NCBI GenBank assembly: GCA_022574795.1
Contig: JACZRJ010000002.1
Span: 1 to 15,191, forward strand
Length of the DNA stretch: 15,191 nucleotides
Direction of reading: 5' to 3'
From: Patescibacteria group bacterium
Lineage (GTDB): Bacteria > Patescibacteriota > Andersenbacteria > UBA10190
A program made the position numbers and the translations under genes. The notes under the pieces are model-generated. The model was not told the DNA's origin. It saw only the letters and a list, made by a program, of their open reading frames with translations, and made no database searches. Positions 5,453-14,611 of this stretch are shown here, piece by piece (the first letter of the stretch is position 1; the number at the start of each line of letters is the position of its first letter).

Positions 5453-7447
5453 ATGATTTCAAAAATGACTAAGCTTCACCTCGGAATACCGTCAACTGAG
5501 CGGGCGGCTTTGTTGCGCTGGTTACAAGATGAACAGATTCTGCACTTAATCCGCCTTTCGACCAAAAAGACAGTCACTCAGGCTCCGCAGAGTGATACGG
5601 TTTTAAAGTTGGCCCAAGTGCAATTTGCCCTGGAATTCATTAATCGAGTTAAAGATGAAAGCAATATTAAGAAAAGGCGCAGCCTACGTAATTTATTTGC
5701 TGGTAAGCCGCTAGCCTCGCTTAGTCAATTGGAAGCAGTTCTTGAATCGGGTAAGTTGCCGGAGCTGCTCACCGCGATTAGAGCTGACAGCGATAAGTTG
5801 GCGGCGCTGTCGGCCCGCCGCCAGAAACTACAGAGTGAAAAGACTGAGCTGTTGCCCTGGCAAGCACTGAAGATCACTGGTCAGGCGCTCAAAGGTTTGG
5901 CGCACACCGAAGTATTGCTGGCTTCGGTAGCACTACCTGACGAAATGCGAGTGAAGCGCGCGCTTGATCGCATCCCGGCAGCAAGCTGGCAAGAGATATC
6001 TCGCACGGGCGATAAGAGGCGGGGGACGATATATCTAGAAGTAGTGTCTCACCGCGATAGCGCCGAGAAATTAAGGACTGCGCTGAGTAAGAGCAATGCC
6101 GAAATCGTGATGTTACAACTGCCGTTACAGAAGCAGCCAACCAGCAGGCTGCAGAACATTGCGGAGGAATTACTCGAAGTAGAGAGTCGCTATCAGCAAA
6201 TATTGAAGGCGGCCAGGAAGTTCCTGAAGCGAGAGCGGGACCTTAAAATGGCCCATGATGGTTTGCTGCACCGACAAGAGCAGGAAGAGGTGCAAACAAA
6301 AATGGCCCAATTCGATTATGCCAGTGTCATCGCCGGGTGGATACCAGAGGAGAAGCGAGGTTATTTTACCGAACAATTAGCGGCTGAATTTCCTACGGTG
6401 GCAGTTTCGCTAGCCCCAACTGGTAAGCAGGAGATACCGCCGGTGGCGCTAAAAAACAATCGTCTGTTTCGCCCCTTTGAGGCAGTCACTAATATCTATG
6501 GTCAGCCGAAATATAGTGAGCTTGATCCTTCGCCAATTTTGTCGATCTTTTTCCTGATAGCGTTTGGTCTGGCTTTAACGGACGCGGGATACGGTATCGT
6601 TTTGATGATTGCAACGTCAGTAGGGCTGAAATATTTCAGACTCAAACGACCGCTTAAAAACATGATGCAGTTATTTTTCTACGCGGGGGTAGCGACGCTC
6701 ATTATGGGCATCTTGACGGGCGGCTGGTTTGGCCTGGCCTTAGAGGACCTTAACCCAAGCGCGCCCAGAGATGCTTTGTTGGCGCTGAAAATTGTCGATC
6801 CGATCAGTAGCCCAATAACGATATTGCTAGTATCCCTACTATTTGGCGTGGTGCAGCTGTTGTTTGCTTGGGGAGTGGCCACCTATGACGCTTGGCGTAA
6901 GCAGAAGTACCTGGTGGCGCTGTTCGATAACGTAGCCTGGATCACGATGGTGTTGTTTGTCTTGACCTGGGCTGGGGTACGCCAAGGGCTGCTGTCAGAA
7001 GGCCTGAGGCTGCCAGCACTGGTATTGCTCAGTCTTAATGCCTTGCTGTTGGTGGCTACCCAAGGTCGACAACATACCAACATTCTGCTCAGAATAGGGG
7101 CAGGTGTCTTAAGTCTCTATGGCTTAATGGGATTTTTGAGTGATACTTTGAGCTACTCGCGGTTACTGGCTCTGGGCCTCGCCACGTCGATCATTGGCTT
7201 GGTGGTGAACTTGATCGCGGGGATGGTGGCTGGCGCCGTACCCGTGGTTGGGGTAGTCTTGGCAGTTGTTATCCTAGTAGCTGGGCATACCTTTAATTTA
7301 ACTATCAATGCTCTGGGTGCTTTCATTCATGCTGGTCGTCTCCAGTTCGTGGAGTTTTTCCCTAAATTCCTTGAGGGCGGTGGAACACCATACCGGCCAT
7401 TTGGTCGGGTAGGCAAGTATGTCGATAACCCCAAGGAATTTGTTTAG
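5453..7447 (+). CDS. atpI: V-type ATPase subunit I (subunit a, membrane stator)
   Basis: Subunit I is the membrane stator that forms the ion half-channels against the K ring. Of 664 aa, the first 355 or so are soluble and partly coiled coil (about 230-285), forming the arm that contacts the peripheral stalks. About eight membrane helices follow, from about 361 to 612. The essential Arg is visible as R570 in SYSRLLALGLA, and a second conserved Arg is R629 in HAGRLQFVEF, close to the functional Arg pair of E. hirae NtpI. The FFPKFLEGGG end is typical of the family. The ATG at 5453 has AAAGG only 2 nt upstream; an in-frame ATG at 5465 would give a start beginning MTKLHLGIP and is also plausible. 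Length is normal. Confidence 0.95.
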   Translation: MISKMTKLHLGIPSTERAALLRWLQDEQILHLIRLSTKKTVTQAPQSDTVLKLAQVQFALEFINRVKDESNIKKRRSLRNLFAGKPLASLSQLEAVLESGKLPELLTAIRADSDKLAALSARRQKLQSEKTELLPWQALKITGQALKGLAHTEVLLASVALPDEMRVKRALDRIPAASWQEISRTGDKRRGTIYLEVVSHRDSAEKLRTALSKSNAEIVMLQLPLQKQPTSRLQNIAEELLEVESRYQQILKAARKFLKRERDLKMAHDGLLHRQEQEEVQTKMAQFDYASVIAGWIPEEKRGYFTEQLAAEFPTVAVSLAPTGKQEIPPVALKNNRLFRPFEAVTNIYGQPKYSELDPSPILSIFFLIAFGLALTDAGYGIVLMIATSVGLKYFRLKRPLKNMMQLFFYAGVATLIMGILTGGWFGLALEDLNPSAPRDALLALKIVDPISSPITILLVSLLFGVVQLLFAWGVATYDAWRKQKYLVALFDNVAWITMVLFVLTWAGVRQGLLSEGLRLPALVLLSLNALLLVATQGRQHTNILLRIGAGVLSLYGLMGFLSDTLSYSRLLALGLATSIIGLVVNLIAGMVAGAVPVVGVVLAVVILVAGHTFNLTINALGAFIHAGRLQFVEFFPKFLEGGGTPYRPFGRVGKYVDNPKEFV

Positions 7448-7513
7448 AAAATAAAAATGCCAAACAGACACTTCAAGTATCAAGGAAAAGATTAAGCTCT
7501 ACTTTATTAACTT

Positions 7514-7519
7514 CATAAT
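7514..7519 (+). promoter_or_regulatory. Possible internal -10 box for the K subunit gene
   Basis: CATAAT ends 9 nt before the K-subunit ATG at 7529, in the largest gap of the operon (81 bp). No convincing -35 is seen. An extra promoter here would help supply the many K copies each ring needs. Confidence 0.3.
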
Positions 7520-7528
7520 ATAAGAACT

Positions 7529-8008
7529 ATGGCTTACGGAATAATGTTTGCTCTAGCAGGTGCGTCGCTCGCAGCAGCACTAGCAGGGGTAGGTTCGATT
7601 CTCGGTGTGCGCACGGCAGGTCAAGCTGGCGCAGGTCTCGTGGCTGAGGATCCAGATAAATTCGGAAAAGTGTTGCTGCTAACAGCGCTGCCCGGCACGC
7701 AGGGGATCTACGGATTCTTGGCGGCTATCCTCATCGCTAATGCTACCGGTTTGCTCGGTGGCGAGGTGCTTGATTTGGACATAGCGCAGGGGTTACAAGT
7801 TTTCATGGCCGCCTTGCCAGTGGCGATTACTGGTCTGTTCTCAGGAATGTTTCAGGGCCAAGTATCGGCAGCGGGTGTTAATGTTATCGCTAAAAAACCA
7901 GAGGCAATGGGTAAAGCAGTTATTCTCTCTGCCCTGGTGGAGACGTATGCAGTGCTCGGACTGCTCGTAACGATTCTGCTTATTAACGGTTTGGACCTGA
8001 CGAGCTAA
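7529..8008 (+). CDS. atpK: V-type ATPase subunit K (rotor ring proteolipid), Na+ type
   Basis: This is the 159-aa proteolipid that forms the membrane rotor ring. It contains two fused hairpins (four membrane helices, about 3-27, 47-73, 87-113 and 129-154), like E. hirae NtpK. The first hairpin has Gln where a single-hairpin proteolipid would have its acid (LPGTQGIYGF, Q58); the second keeps the ion-carrying Glu (LVETYAVLG, E138). All five Na+ ligands described for NtpK have counterparts: L54, T57, Q58, Q109 and E138, and the spacing from Q109 to E138 is the same as in NtpK. One Glu per four helices gives a low ion-to-ATP ratio, typical of ATP-driven pumps. Na+ use is therefore a well-supported inference. 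Confidence 0.97.
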   Translation: MAYGIMFALAGASLAAALAGVGSILGVRTAGQAGAGLVAEDPDKFGKVLLLTALPGTQGIYGFLAAILIANATGLLGGEVLDLDIAQGLQVFMAALPVAITGLFSGMFQGQVSAAGVNVIAKKPEAMGKAVILSALVETYAVLGLLVTILLINGLDLTS

Positions 8009-8018
8009 TGCGGCTGAG

Positions 8019-8030
8019 AGGTACGTACCT
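8019..8030 (+). other. 12-nt perfect palindrome between the K and E genes
   Basis: AGGTACGTACCT lies in the 50-bp gap after the K stop. It has no loop and no T-run, so it is unlikely to be a terminator. It could be a protein-binding site or an RNA processing or stabilising site that sets the dosage of K relative to the downstream subunits. Confidence 0.4.
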
Positions 8031-8058
8031 ATTTAAGCGTCTGATTACTTGATTGAGT

Positions 8059-8616
8059 ATGTCGTTTAATGGTCTCAAGAAAACGATCCTGGCTGAAGCT
8101 GACCTCCTGGCTGCGGAAGCTACGGCCAGCTTAAGCCAGCGTCAGAAGATAGCAGAGCGACGGATTACAACCAAGGCGCAAGAACTAGAAGAGGAGATTA
8201 TTCGAGCTGGTGAGTCTGCTGGTGAGCAGGAGGCTAAACGCCTCTATCAAGACAGCCACTTGGCAGCTAAGGCGCAAGTCTTGACAGCTAAACAAGATGA
8301 GCTCGATGAATTACGAGAGGCCGTGGTGGACGAAATTCTAGGCTGGGATGCGGCGCAGACTAAAGCGATGCTCAAGGCGCTCTTAGAGCAATTGCCAGAG
8401 CCGGGCGGTACGATCACGGCAGGCGCAACTCAGGCAGACATCCTGGCTGAGCTGGCAGATACCTACCAGCTCACAATAAATAAACGTCGGATTCCTAATG
8501 ATGGGGGATTTATCTGGCAGAGTAAGCTGATGGAAATTAATTTGACGGTGCGATATCTTACCGCGCAGTTATTTAAACGTCGTCGATCCGATCTGGCGAA
8601 ATTGTTGTTTAGCTAA
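8059..8616 (+). CDS. atpE: V-type ATPase subunit E (peripheral stalk)
   Basis: This 185-aa protein has a long charged N-terminal helix (about 1-100, rich in Ala, Glu, Gln, Lys) followed by a small globular C-terminal domain containing GGFIWQSKLMEINLTVRYL, the position of the family's GGxxL...I..T motif. It pairs with subunit H to form the stalk that holds the A3B3 head still. I start it at the ATG 8059; an in-frame TTG at 8053 would add only two residues. It lies 50 bp after K and 9 bp before C. Length is slightly below the usual 190-200 aa. Confidence 0.92.
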   Translation: MSFNGLKKTILAEADLLAAEATASLSQRQKIAERRITTKAQELEEEIIRAGESAGEQEAKRLYQDSHLAAKAQVLTAKQDELDELREAVVDEILGWDAAQTKAMLKALLEQLPEPGGTITAGATQADILAELADTYQLTINKRRIPNDGGFIWQSKLMEINLTVRYLTAQLFKRRRSDLAKLLFS

Positions 8617-8625
8617 CTCGTTGTT

Positions 8626-9612
8626 ATGCCTCGCGTTGATACACCATACATTATTGCAGTTATTCGTAATCAGGAGCGTGACCTGCTGCAAAAGGATGAG
8701 TACACTCGCCTGCTCGGGGCCAGCACCGGCAAGGAGGCCCTGCGGGTACTGGTCGCTACAGCCTACGGCAAGTGGCTAACCGGCGAGGTGGGATCTCAAG
8801 AAGTCTTTGAGGCCCTCGAGGAGCGTTTACTGGAAGTACAGCGCTGGCTCATCGACACGGTAGATAGCGAGACGGTGGTACAATTTCTGACCGCTCGCTA
8901 CGACGCCCTTAATGTAGCCACGGCTCTGAGTGACTACCTGACAGGCGTAACCGAACCCGGAGCTCTGTCACGACTCGGTTCGATTAATCCTCGGGTACTT
9001 ACGAGCGTCATTTGGAATCAGTCGGATTGGGACCTCTTACCTGAGTTCTGGGAGCGGGTAATACAAGATATCTTGCCAGAGACGAACGGTACTAAGGAGC
9101 CAGTTAGCGTCCCCCAGATCCTGAAGCACGTTCAGGAAGCAGCTCTGTCCTGGAAAAAGCTGGTCGCGGTAACAACACTGTCCAAAAGATTGGTGTCCAT
9201 TGAGCAGGATCATTTGCATATCGATAGTGTGCTGCGCGAACAAGGTGGCTTATTAGTCGCGGCGAGCGAAGGGATTACCTTAGCAGGTCTGACTAATGAA
9301 TCGAGTCCGTCAGCTATCGCGGCAGCGATATCAGCGGCTGGCTACACCGGTTTTACGGTGGATCTGCTACAAGCGGTTCGCAAACGAGAATCGGCCACGG
9401 CCTATGAGCGAGCTTGGGATGAGGTAGCACTCACAGCAGCGCGTGAGTATCGAGCAGCGCCAATTGGCTTTGATCCGATCATTGCTTTTTGGATTACTTT
9501 GGAGCTGGAAGTGAAAACGATTCGACTGATCATATCAGGCAAGCTGCAAGGATTGACTAGTGAGCAGTTGTCGCCACTGGTGCGCTCGCAATTTTTGTCA
9601 GTCACTGCTTAA
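8626..9612 (+). CDS. atpC: V-type ATPase subunit C (d-type, central stalk socket)
   Basis: This 328-aa, largely helical, soluble protein matches the AC39/subunit C family. That family forms the funnel that couples the central D-F shaft to the K ring. The opening DTPYIIAVIRNQERDLLQ, the segment TAYGKWL (about 45-51) and the closing region LEVKTIRLIISGKLQGL are characteristic. Length is typical. It follows E by 9 bp and precedes F by 18 bp, so translation may be coupled. No SD is visible before its ATG. Confidence 0.92.
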   Translation: MPRVDTPYIIAVIRNQERDLLQKDEYTRLLGASTGKEALRVLVATAYGKWLTGEVGSQEVFEALEERLLEVQRWLIDTVDSETVVQFLTARYDALNVATALSDYLTGVTEPGALSRLGSINPRVLTSVIWNQSDWDLLPEFWERVIQDILPETNGTKEPVSVPQILKHVQEAALSWKKLVAVTTLSKRLVSIEQDHLHIDSVLREQGGLLVAASEGITLAGLTNESSPSAIAAAISAAGYTGFTVDLLQAVRKRESATAYERAWDEVALTAAREYRAAPIGFDPIIAFWITLELEVKTIRLIISGKLQGLTSEQLSPLVRSQFLSVTA

Positions 9613-9630
9613 ATCTTTATTTCAGGTATT

Positions 9631-9993
9631 ATGGCAACCGCTATTCCAGAGGCTCCGGCGCAATCGACTCAGTCTAAACAGTCGTTAGTCTACTTGGGCC
9701 CAGTCGGGGCGGGCTTAGGTTTTACTATGTCTGGCCTTGGCGTGATTGAATGTGACGACGGCGCCGCGGTACTGGCTAACGTAAGAAAGCTGAAAGAGCA
9801 ACGGGAGGTTAGCACGATTTTTATTGACGAAGGCTTGGCCGCAGAGGTTGTCGATGATATTCAGAAGCTGAATAATGAGGCAGTTCCAGTTATTGTGTTG
9901 CTGCCAAATCCGGCTCACCCGCTGAATCTCACTCAGCAGATGATGGCCACCTTAGTGGTTCAAGCAGTGGGATCGGATATTTTAAATAATTAG
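9631..9993 (+). CDS. atpF: V-type ATPase subunit F (central shaft)
   Basis: This 120-aa protein carries the F-subunit fold: a Rossmann-like domain with GPVGAGLGFTMSGLGV (about 25-40), a middle strand-helix-strand TIFIDEGLA, and PVIVLLP (about 88-94). F binds subunit D and helps regulate rotation. About 18 Ala/Ser/Gln-rich residues precede the domain, slightly longer than usual. It sits between C and A as in Thermus-type operons. AGGT 4 nt before the ATG is a weak SD at best. Confidence 0.93.
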   Translation: MATAIPEAPAQSTQSKQSLVYLGPVGAGLGFTMSGLGVIECDDGAAVLANVRKLKEQREVSTIFIDEGLAAEVVDDIQKLNNEAVPVIVLLPNPAHPLNLTQQMMATLVVQAVGSDILNN

Positions 9994-10013
9994 TACTATT
10001 CAAATAAGAACCT

Positions 10014-11852
10014 ATGACCAAAGATCTTATAACCGGGAAAATTAGGAAAGTGGCAGGACCGCTGGTAGTCGCCGAAGATATGCGTGGAGCAGTGATGTAT
10101 GACTTGGTGCGCGTTGGTCCTGATAGATTAGTGGGGGAGATAATTGAATTGCTTGAGGACACCGCGTCTATCCAGGTGTACGAAGAGACCTCAGGCTTGA
10201 TGCCTGGAATGCCGGTTGAATCATCAGGGGCACCGCTGTCCGTTACCCTTGGTCCCGGCATGCTTAATAATATCTATGATGGCATTCAGCGGCCGCTGGA
10301 GGTGCTCAAAGAGAAGAGTGGCTCTTTTATTGCGCGCGGGGTTGAGGCTCCGGCCTTAGACCAGGACAAAAAGTGGTCCTTTACACCCACGGTAGAGCCT
10401 GGGGCAACTGTTGTTGCCGGCGATATCGTTGGTACGGTGCAGGAAACTGAAGTGATTGAGCACAAAGTGATGATCCCGCCCCTACTGAGTGGTCAAGAAT
10501 ATACCGTTGAGCACGTTACGGCCGGAGAATTTACCGTGAATGACGTGGTGGCCACACTGAAGGATAAGCAAGGGGACACTCACGAGGTGCACTTGGCTCA
10601 TGATTGGCCAATTAGAAAACCTCGCCCGGTAGCAAAAAAACTGATACCTAGTGAGCCTTTAGTGACTGGACAGCGGGTGATCGATACCTTCTTTCCCATT
10701 GCCAAGGGTGGTACTGGAGCCGTGCCAGGTCCCTTTGGTTCGGGCAAGACGGTGGTGCAACAGCAGATAGCCAAATGGTCAAACGCTCAAATTATTGTCT
10801 ACATTGGTTGCGGCGAGCGAGGTAATGAAATGACAGATGTGCTGCTAGAATTTCCTGAGCTGGTAGATCCCAATACTGGCAAGTCACTGATGCAGCGAAC
10901 GGTGTTGATAGCCAATACCTCAAATATGCCAGTGGCTGCTCGCGAGGCCTCAATTTATACCGGTATGACAATCGCTGAATATTATCGAGATATGGGGTAT
11001 GGGGTAGCCTTGATGGCCGATTCAACCTCGCGATGGGCTGAGGCCTTGCGCGAAATTTCTGGACGTCTGGAGGAAATGCCAGGCGACGAGGGTTATCCGG
11101 CCTATTTGGGATCACGAACCGCACAGTTTTATGAACGGGCCGGCGCAGCCAAGGCGCTGGGGAGTGATGAGCGAGAAGGCTCGTTGACTGCCATTGGCGC
11201 CGTCTCGCCACCCGGTGGTGATTTATCAGAGCCGGTCACCCAGAATACCTTGAGCGTGGTTAAAGTCTTTTGGGGGCTCGATGAAAAACTGGCTTACTCA
11301 CGACACTATCCGGCAATTAACTGGCTGACCAGCTACTCACTGTATACTGATCAACTCGCTGCCTATTACGAGAAAGAAGCGGGTGAGGATTGGGGGAAAT
11401 TAAGGATATCCGCAATGAATATTTTGCAAGAGGAAGCCAGTTTGGAAGAAGTTGTTCGCTTGGTAGGAATTGAAGCCTTGTCCAAGCAGGAACAGTTAAC
11501 GCTCCATATTGCTCGGTCACTACGCGAAGACTATCTGCAGCAGAATGCCTTCGATGAAGTTGACACGTATGCCTCTATTAAAAAGCAATATCGCCTGCTG
11601 AAAGTTATCATTCACCTCTACCAAACAGCTCGTGAGCAGTTAGAGAGGGTCGACTTCACCATGTTGGCACTGCTAGCTTTGCCCGTCTGGGAAACCTTGG
11701 CCCAAGCAAAGTTGATTCCGGAGAAGGACATTGCCTCTGCCCTGGACCAACTAGAACAGGATATTACTGCCGCGGTACAGAAACTGTTGCCTGAGGATGA
11801 CGAGGGAGCCGTGGTTCCATCTGGCGAAGAGACGAGCAAGCAAACAGCCTAA
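10014..11852 (+). CDS. atpA: V-type ATPase catalytic subunit A
   Basis: This is the ATP-hydrolysing subunit of the A3B3 head. Of 612 aa, residues 1-75 form the beta-barrel domain, about 110-190 the V-type-specific bulge, then the nucleotide-binding domain and a helical C-terminal domain. Walker A is GPFGSGKT (239-246, K245), the catalytic Glu is E268 in [12 protein letters not shown], and Walker B is VALMAD (331-336), followed by [20 protein letters not shown]. All catalytic residues are intact. The P-loop has the PFGS form of bacterial/archaeal V/A-ATPases. The acidic tail (about 590-612) is poorly conserved. No SD is visible; the gene follows F by 20 bp. Confidence 0.98.
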   Translation: MTKDLITGKIRKVAGPLVVAEDMRGAVMYDLVRVGPDRLVGEIIELLEDTASIQVYEETSGLMPGMPVESSGAPLSVTLGPGMLNNIYDGIQRPLEVLKEKSGSFIARGVEAPALDQDKKWSFTPTVEPGATVVAGDIVGTVQETEVIEHKVMIPPLLSGQEYTVEHVTAGEFTVNDVVATLKDKQGDTHEVHLAHDWPIRKPRPVAKKLIPSEPLVTGQRVIDTFFPIAKGGTGAVPGPFGSGKTVVQQQIAKWSNAQIIVYIGCGERGNEMTDVLLEFPELVDPNTGKSLMQRTVLIANTSNMPVAAREASIYTGMTIAEYYRDMGYGVALMADSTSRWAEALREISGRLEEMPGDEGYPAYLGSRTAQFYERAGAAKALGSDEREGSLTAIGAVSPPGGDLSEPVTQNTLSVVKVFWGLDEKLAYSRHYPAINWLTSYSLYTDQLAAYYEKEAGEDWGKLRISAMNILQEEASLEEVVRLVGIEALSKQEQLTLHIARSLREDYLQQNAFDEVDTYASIKKQYRLLKVIIHLYQTAREQLERVDFTMLALLALPVWETLAQAKLIPEKDIASALDQLEQDITAAVQKLLPEDDEGAVVPSGEETSKQTA

Positions 11853-11887
11853 GACAACCTAACCTTTACCCCTTAATTACTTCAGCT

Positions 11888-13330
11888 ATGTTGAAAGAAT
11901 ATAAAACTACCACCGAGGTTACCGGCCCATTGCTAATCGTCGACAACGTTGAGGGCGTATCTTATGACGAGCTCGTCGAGGTTGATCTGCCCAACGGTGA
12001 ACAGCGCCGGGGCAAGGTCCTCGAGGTTGATGGTAAGCGGGCCGTAATTCAGATGTTTGAGGGTACTTCAGGTCTGGATATACCTGAAACCAAAGTACGC
12101 TTTCGGGGTGATGTGTTGCGCCTGCCAGTTTCGCTTGATCTTTTAGGTCGGAGCTTTTCGGGATCAGGGGTACCGATTGATGGCAAGCCAGAGATTATTC
12201 CGGATGAAGAGCGTGACATTAACGGCTCGCCAATCAATCCTGCTGCCCGGGCTTATCCTGATGATTTCATTCAGACAGGCATCTCGACAATTGACGGGAT
12301 GAATACCTTAGTCTTGGGGCAAAAACTGCCAATTTTCTCAGGAGCGGGCTTACCTCATTCATTGTTAGCAGCCCAAATTGCTCGTCAGGCCACGGTACCT
12401 TCAGCCGACCAAGCGGGTAAGAAGGGAATTGAGTTCGTGGTGGTGTTTGCAGCGATGGGTATCACCTTCGAGGAAGCCGAGTTCTTCATCAAAGATTTTA
12501 CTGATCGAGGAGCACTCGAGCGCTCGGTGCTATTCATTAATTTGGCGGATGATCCGACGGTAGAGCGAATTGCCACTCCCCGCATGGCCCTGACCGCGGC
12601 AGAGTATCTAGCCTACGAAAAACAAAAGCACGTGCTCGTTATTATGACGGATATGACTTACTACGCTGATGCCCTACGCGAGATCAGTTCAGCCCGTAAG
12701 GAAGTACCAGGTCGCCGCGGATATCCCGGTTATCTGTACTCTGATCTATCGACGATTTACGAGCGGGCCGGCCGCATTCAGGGAAAAGAAGGATCCATTA
12801 CTCAAATACCAATCTTGTCGATGCCAGAAGATGATAAAACGCATCCAATTCCTGATTTAACTGGTTACATTACCGAGGGGCAGATCGTGTTGGGAAGAGA
12901 TTTGCACCAAAAAGGTATTTATCCGCCAGTTACCGTGCTTGGTTCACTGTCGCGACTGATGCCTAAGGGGATTGGTGAAGGCAAAACGCGAGAAGATCAT
13001 GCCGGGGTGGCTAATCAATTGTTTGCTTCGTACGCTCGCGGTCAAGAGGTGCGGGAATTGTCAGTCATTTTAGGTGAAGGAGCCCTCACTGAAACTGATA
13101 AGAAATATTTGGAGTTTACTGAGCGTTTTGAGCAAGAGTTTGTGCGGCAAGGCCCTGATGAAAATCGTACGATTGAGGATACCTTGACGCTGGCCTGGAA
13201 ATTGCTGACCATTTTGCCAACCAGTGAGCTCAAGCGAATTAAACCGGAGTACATCGAAAAGTATGGCAAAACACAACACACAGAACACAAAAATCAAACA
13301 GAGCACAAAGCACAAATCGAACAGAGGTAA
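11888..13330 (+). CDS. atpB: V-type ATPase non-catalytic subunit B
   Basis: B alternates with A in the head and supplies the arginine finger. At 480 aa it is of normal length. The P-loop is degenerate ([10 protein letters not shown], 151-160), as expected for [26 protein letters not shown] (273-297) and [13 protein letters not shown] (351-363, with R356 as the probable Arg finger) are family signatures. The last 20 residues form a Gln/His/Lys/Glu/Thr-rich tail with a repeated TEHK unit, encoded by an A/C/G-rich low-complexity stretch (about 13268-13328) that looks recently expanded. It is 35 bp after A and 55 bp before D. Confidence 0.98.
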   Translation: MLKEYKTTTEVTGPLLIVDNVEGVSYDELVEVDLPNGEQRRGKVLEVDGKRAVIQMFEGTSGLDIPETKVRFRGDVLRLPVSLDLLGRSFSGSGVPIDGKPEIIPDEERDINGSPINPAARAYPDDFIQTGISTIDGMNTLVLGQKLPIFSGAGLPHSLLAAQIARQATVPSADQAGKKGIEFVVVFAAMGITFEEAEFFIKDFTDRGALERSVLFINLADDPTVERIATPRMALTAAEYLAYEKQKHVLVIMTDMTYYADALREISSARKEVPGRRGYPGYLYSDLSTIYERAGRIQGKEGSITQIPILSMPEDDKTHPIPDLTGYITEGQIVLGRDLHQKGIYPPVTVLGSLSRLMPKGIGEGKTREDHAGVANQLFASYARGQEVRELSVILGEGALTETDKKYLEFTERFEQEFVRQGPDENRTIEDTLTLAWKLLTILPTSELKRIKPEYIEKYGKTQHTEHKNQTEHKAQIEQR

Positions 13331-13385
13331 GATGTTTTCTTTATGCTTCAGGGAAGTTTTTAGATTTTGTGAAGGTTAACGTGCC

Positions 13386-14003
13386 ATGGCTCAACAAAGA
13401 GTAAATCCGACCCGAATGGAGTTGCTGCGCCTCAAGAAGCGTACTCGACTGGCTCAGAAAGGCCATAAGCTGCTTAAGGAGAAGCGTGATGGCTTGATGC
13501 AGGAATTTCTCAAGATAATCAGGAGAGCTCAGGAGCTTCGGCGCGAGGTCGATGCCGAGTTGTCGTCTACTCTACAGCACTTTGTCTTCGCTCAGGCCAC
13601 CATGACGCCCCAGGCGGTCCGGATGGTGACACGTGTCAGGCCGCAAGAAGCCGAGGTGTCGGTAACCGAGAAGAATGTTATGGGCGTTAAAATTCCGCAA
13701 TTTGAGGTACAGCTGACGGAGCGTGGCGAGCACTATGGTGTCTGGGAGACGTCGGCCGAACTTGATGCTGTGATGGAAGCCTTTGCCATAACGTTGCCAA
13801 AATTGCTTGAGTTAGCCGCCATCGAAAAGTCGGCACAGCTGTTGGCTGCCGAGATAGAAACCACCAGGCGGCGAGTCAACGCTCTGGAACACGTACTAAT
13901 ACCTCAACTCCAGACAACTACTCGCTACATTCGCATGAAGCTGGGCGAGAGAGAAAGACAAGCCATCATTACCACCATGGCCATCAAAAAAGAGGTGGTA
14001 TAG
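13386..14003 (+). CDS. atpD: V-type ATPase subunit D (central shaft)
   Basis: D is the coiled-coil central shaft that rotates inside A3B3. This 205-aa protein begins VNPTRMELLRLKKR (6-19), the family's signature start, continues as a long helix to about 70, has a short middle section, and returns with the second long helix containing TRRRVNALEHVLIP (about 160-173). Length is within the family range. It is the last gene of the operon. GAAGG lies about 10 nt before the ATG, one of the better SDs in the operon. Confidence 0.96.
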   Translation: MAQQRVNPTRMELLRLKKRTRLAQKGHKLLKEKRDGLMQEFLKIIRRAQELRREVDAELSSTLQHFVFAQATMTPQAVRMVTRVRPQEAEVSVTEKNVMGVKIPQFEVQLTERGEHYGVWETSAELDAVMEAFAITLPKLLELAAIEKSAQLLAAEIETTRRRVNALEHVLIPQLQTTTRYIRMKLGERERQAIITTMAIKKEVV

Positions 14004-14024
14004 CAGCGTGAGATTATTAAGAAG

Positions 14025-14052
14025 AAAGCTCCACTTATTAGGTGGAGCTTTT
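14025..14052 (+). terminator. Terminator closing the V-ATPase operon, probably bidirectional
   Basis: AAAGCTCCAC (14025-14034) pairs perfectly with GTGGAGCTTT (14042-14051) around a 7-nt loop, 21 bp after the D stop. The plus-strand T-run is short (14049-14052). On the minus strand the arm is followed by TTTCTTC, so it may also end the convergent minus-strand gene. Confidence 0.75.
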
Positions 14053-14082
14053 GGATAGGAGAAGATGCCAGGAACAGGGACC

Positions 14083-14583
14083 TTACTGGACGGCGAGGGC
14101 ATGGACACGTTGATGTGCTTGGTGCTCGCTGAGTGTTAGGGCGATCTGCGTAGGCAGGTTGTCACGGTAACAGGCCTGGATAGAGTACAGAGCGTGATAG
14201 ACTATGTCGTACCAGCCCACACCTTTAAAGATCTCGTAGCGTACCTGTTGATGCTGCTGTTCAAGAGCTTCAAGTTGGTGATCTCTTTGGGCGGCTCGGT
14301 GCATAATTACAAGCGGAACTCTGTTGGATATCCAACGGTTGACTTCAGCCGCCTGACCATTGAGTAGTTGGTGACCGGTGTGCAAAAGATCTGTGTCAGC
14401 TGCCTGTTGACTTTCGTCAACTATTATCAGGACAGCGCCAACATGGTCTTTATCGTAGATTGGCCAGGGAGTAACTCCTGCCTTCCAATGCTGATCGACA
14501 AAGTGTTCCACGGCATCCATCAGCTGAGGTGGAGCGATAGTTACAACCGGTAACAAGCTCCCTCTAGTTCGATCCGTCGTCAT
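14083..14583 (-). CDS. Unrecognised soluble protein, minus strand
   Basis: I do not recognise this 166-aa protein. It has no signal peptide or membrane helix and is rich in Gln, His and Ala. A hydrophobic strand VGAVLIIVDES (about 48-58) is followed by helices, a second strand VPLVIMHRA (about 89-97), a Gln/His/Glu-rich helix DHQLEALEQQHQQVRYEIF, then WYDIVYHALYSIQACY. The alternation of strands and helices hints at an alpha/beta fold, without a diagnostic motif. A real gene is supported by the best SD in the window, GAGGAG (complement of 14593-14598), 9 nt before the ATG, and by its convergent layout with a shared terminator. Its leader contains a minus-strand terminator hairpin. Confidence 0.65.
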   Translation of the reverse strand: MTTDRTRGSLLPVVTIAPPQLMDAVEHFVDQHWKAGVTPWPIYDKDHVGAVLIIVDESQQAADTDLLHTGHQLLNGQAAEVNRWISNRVPLVIMHRAAQRDHQLEALEQQHQQVRYEIFKGVGWYDIVYHALYSIQACYRDNLPTQIALTLSEHQAHQRVHALAVQ

Positions 14584-14592
14584 CAGTTACAT

Positions 14593-14598
14593 CTCCTC
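14593..14598 (-). promoter_or_regulatory. Strong ribosome binding site of the minus-strand gene
   Basis: GAGGAG on the minus strand is 9 nt before the ATG. It is the only near-consensus SD seen before a gene in this window, and shows that SD-led initiation is used in this organism. Confidence 0.75.
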
Positions 14599-14611
14599 AA
14601 TTGCAAAAGGA

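Noticed and set aside
8053..8058. TTG start two codons before the subunit E ATG
   Set aside because: It adds only two residues and has no SD. The ATG at 8059 is simpler.
10792..11211. 139-aa antisense frame inside subunit A
   Set aside because: It lies wholly opposite a highly conserved catalytic region, has no family features and no ribosome site. It is a shadow of atpA.
14065..14139. 24-codon frame (ATG 14065) preceded by AGGAG
   Set aside because: It overlaps the 3' end of the minus-strand gene, is very short, and follows a terminator with no promoter. The SD-like sequence is probably chance.
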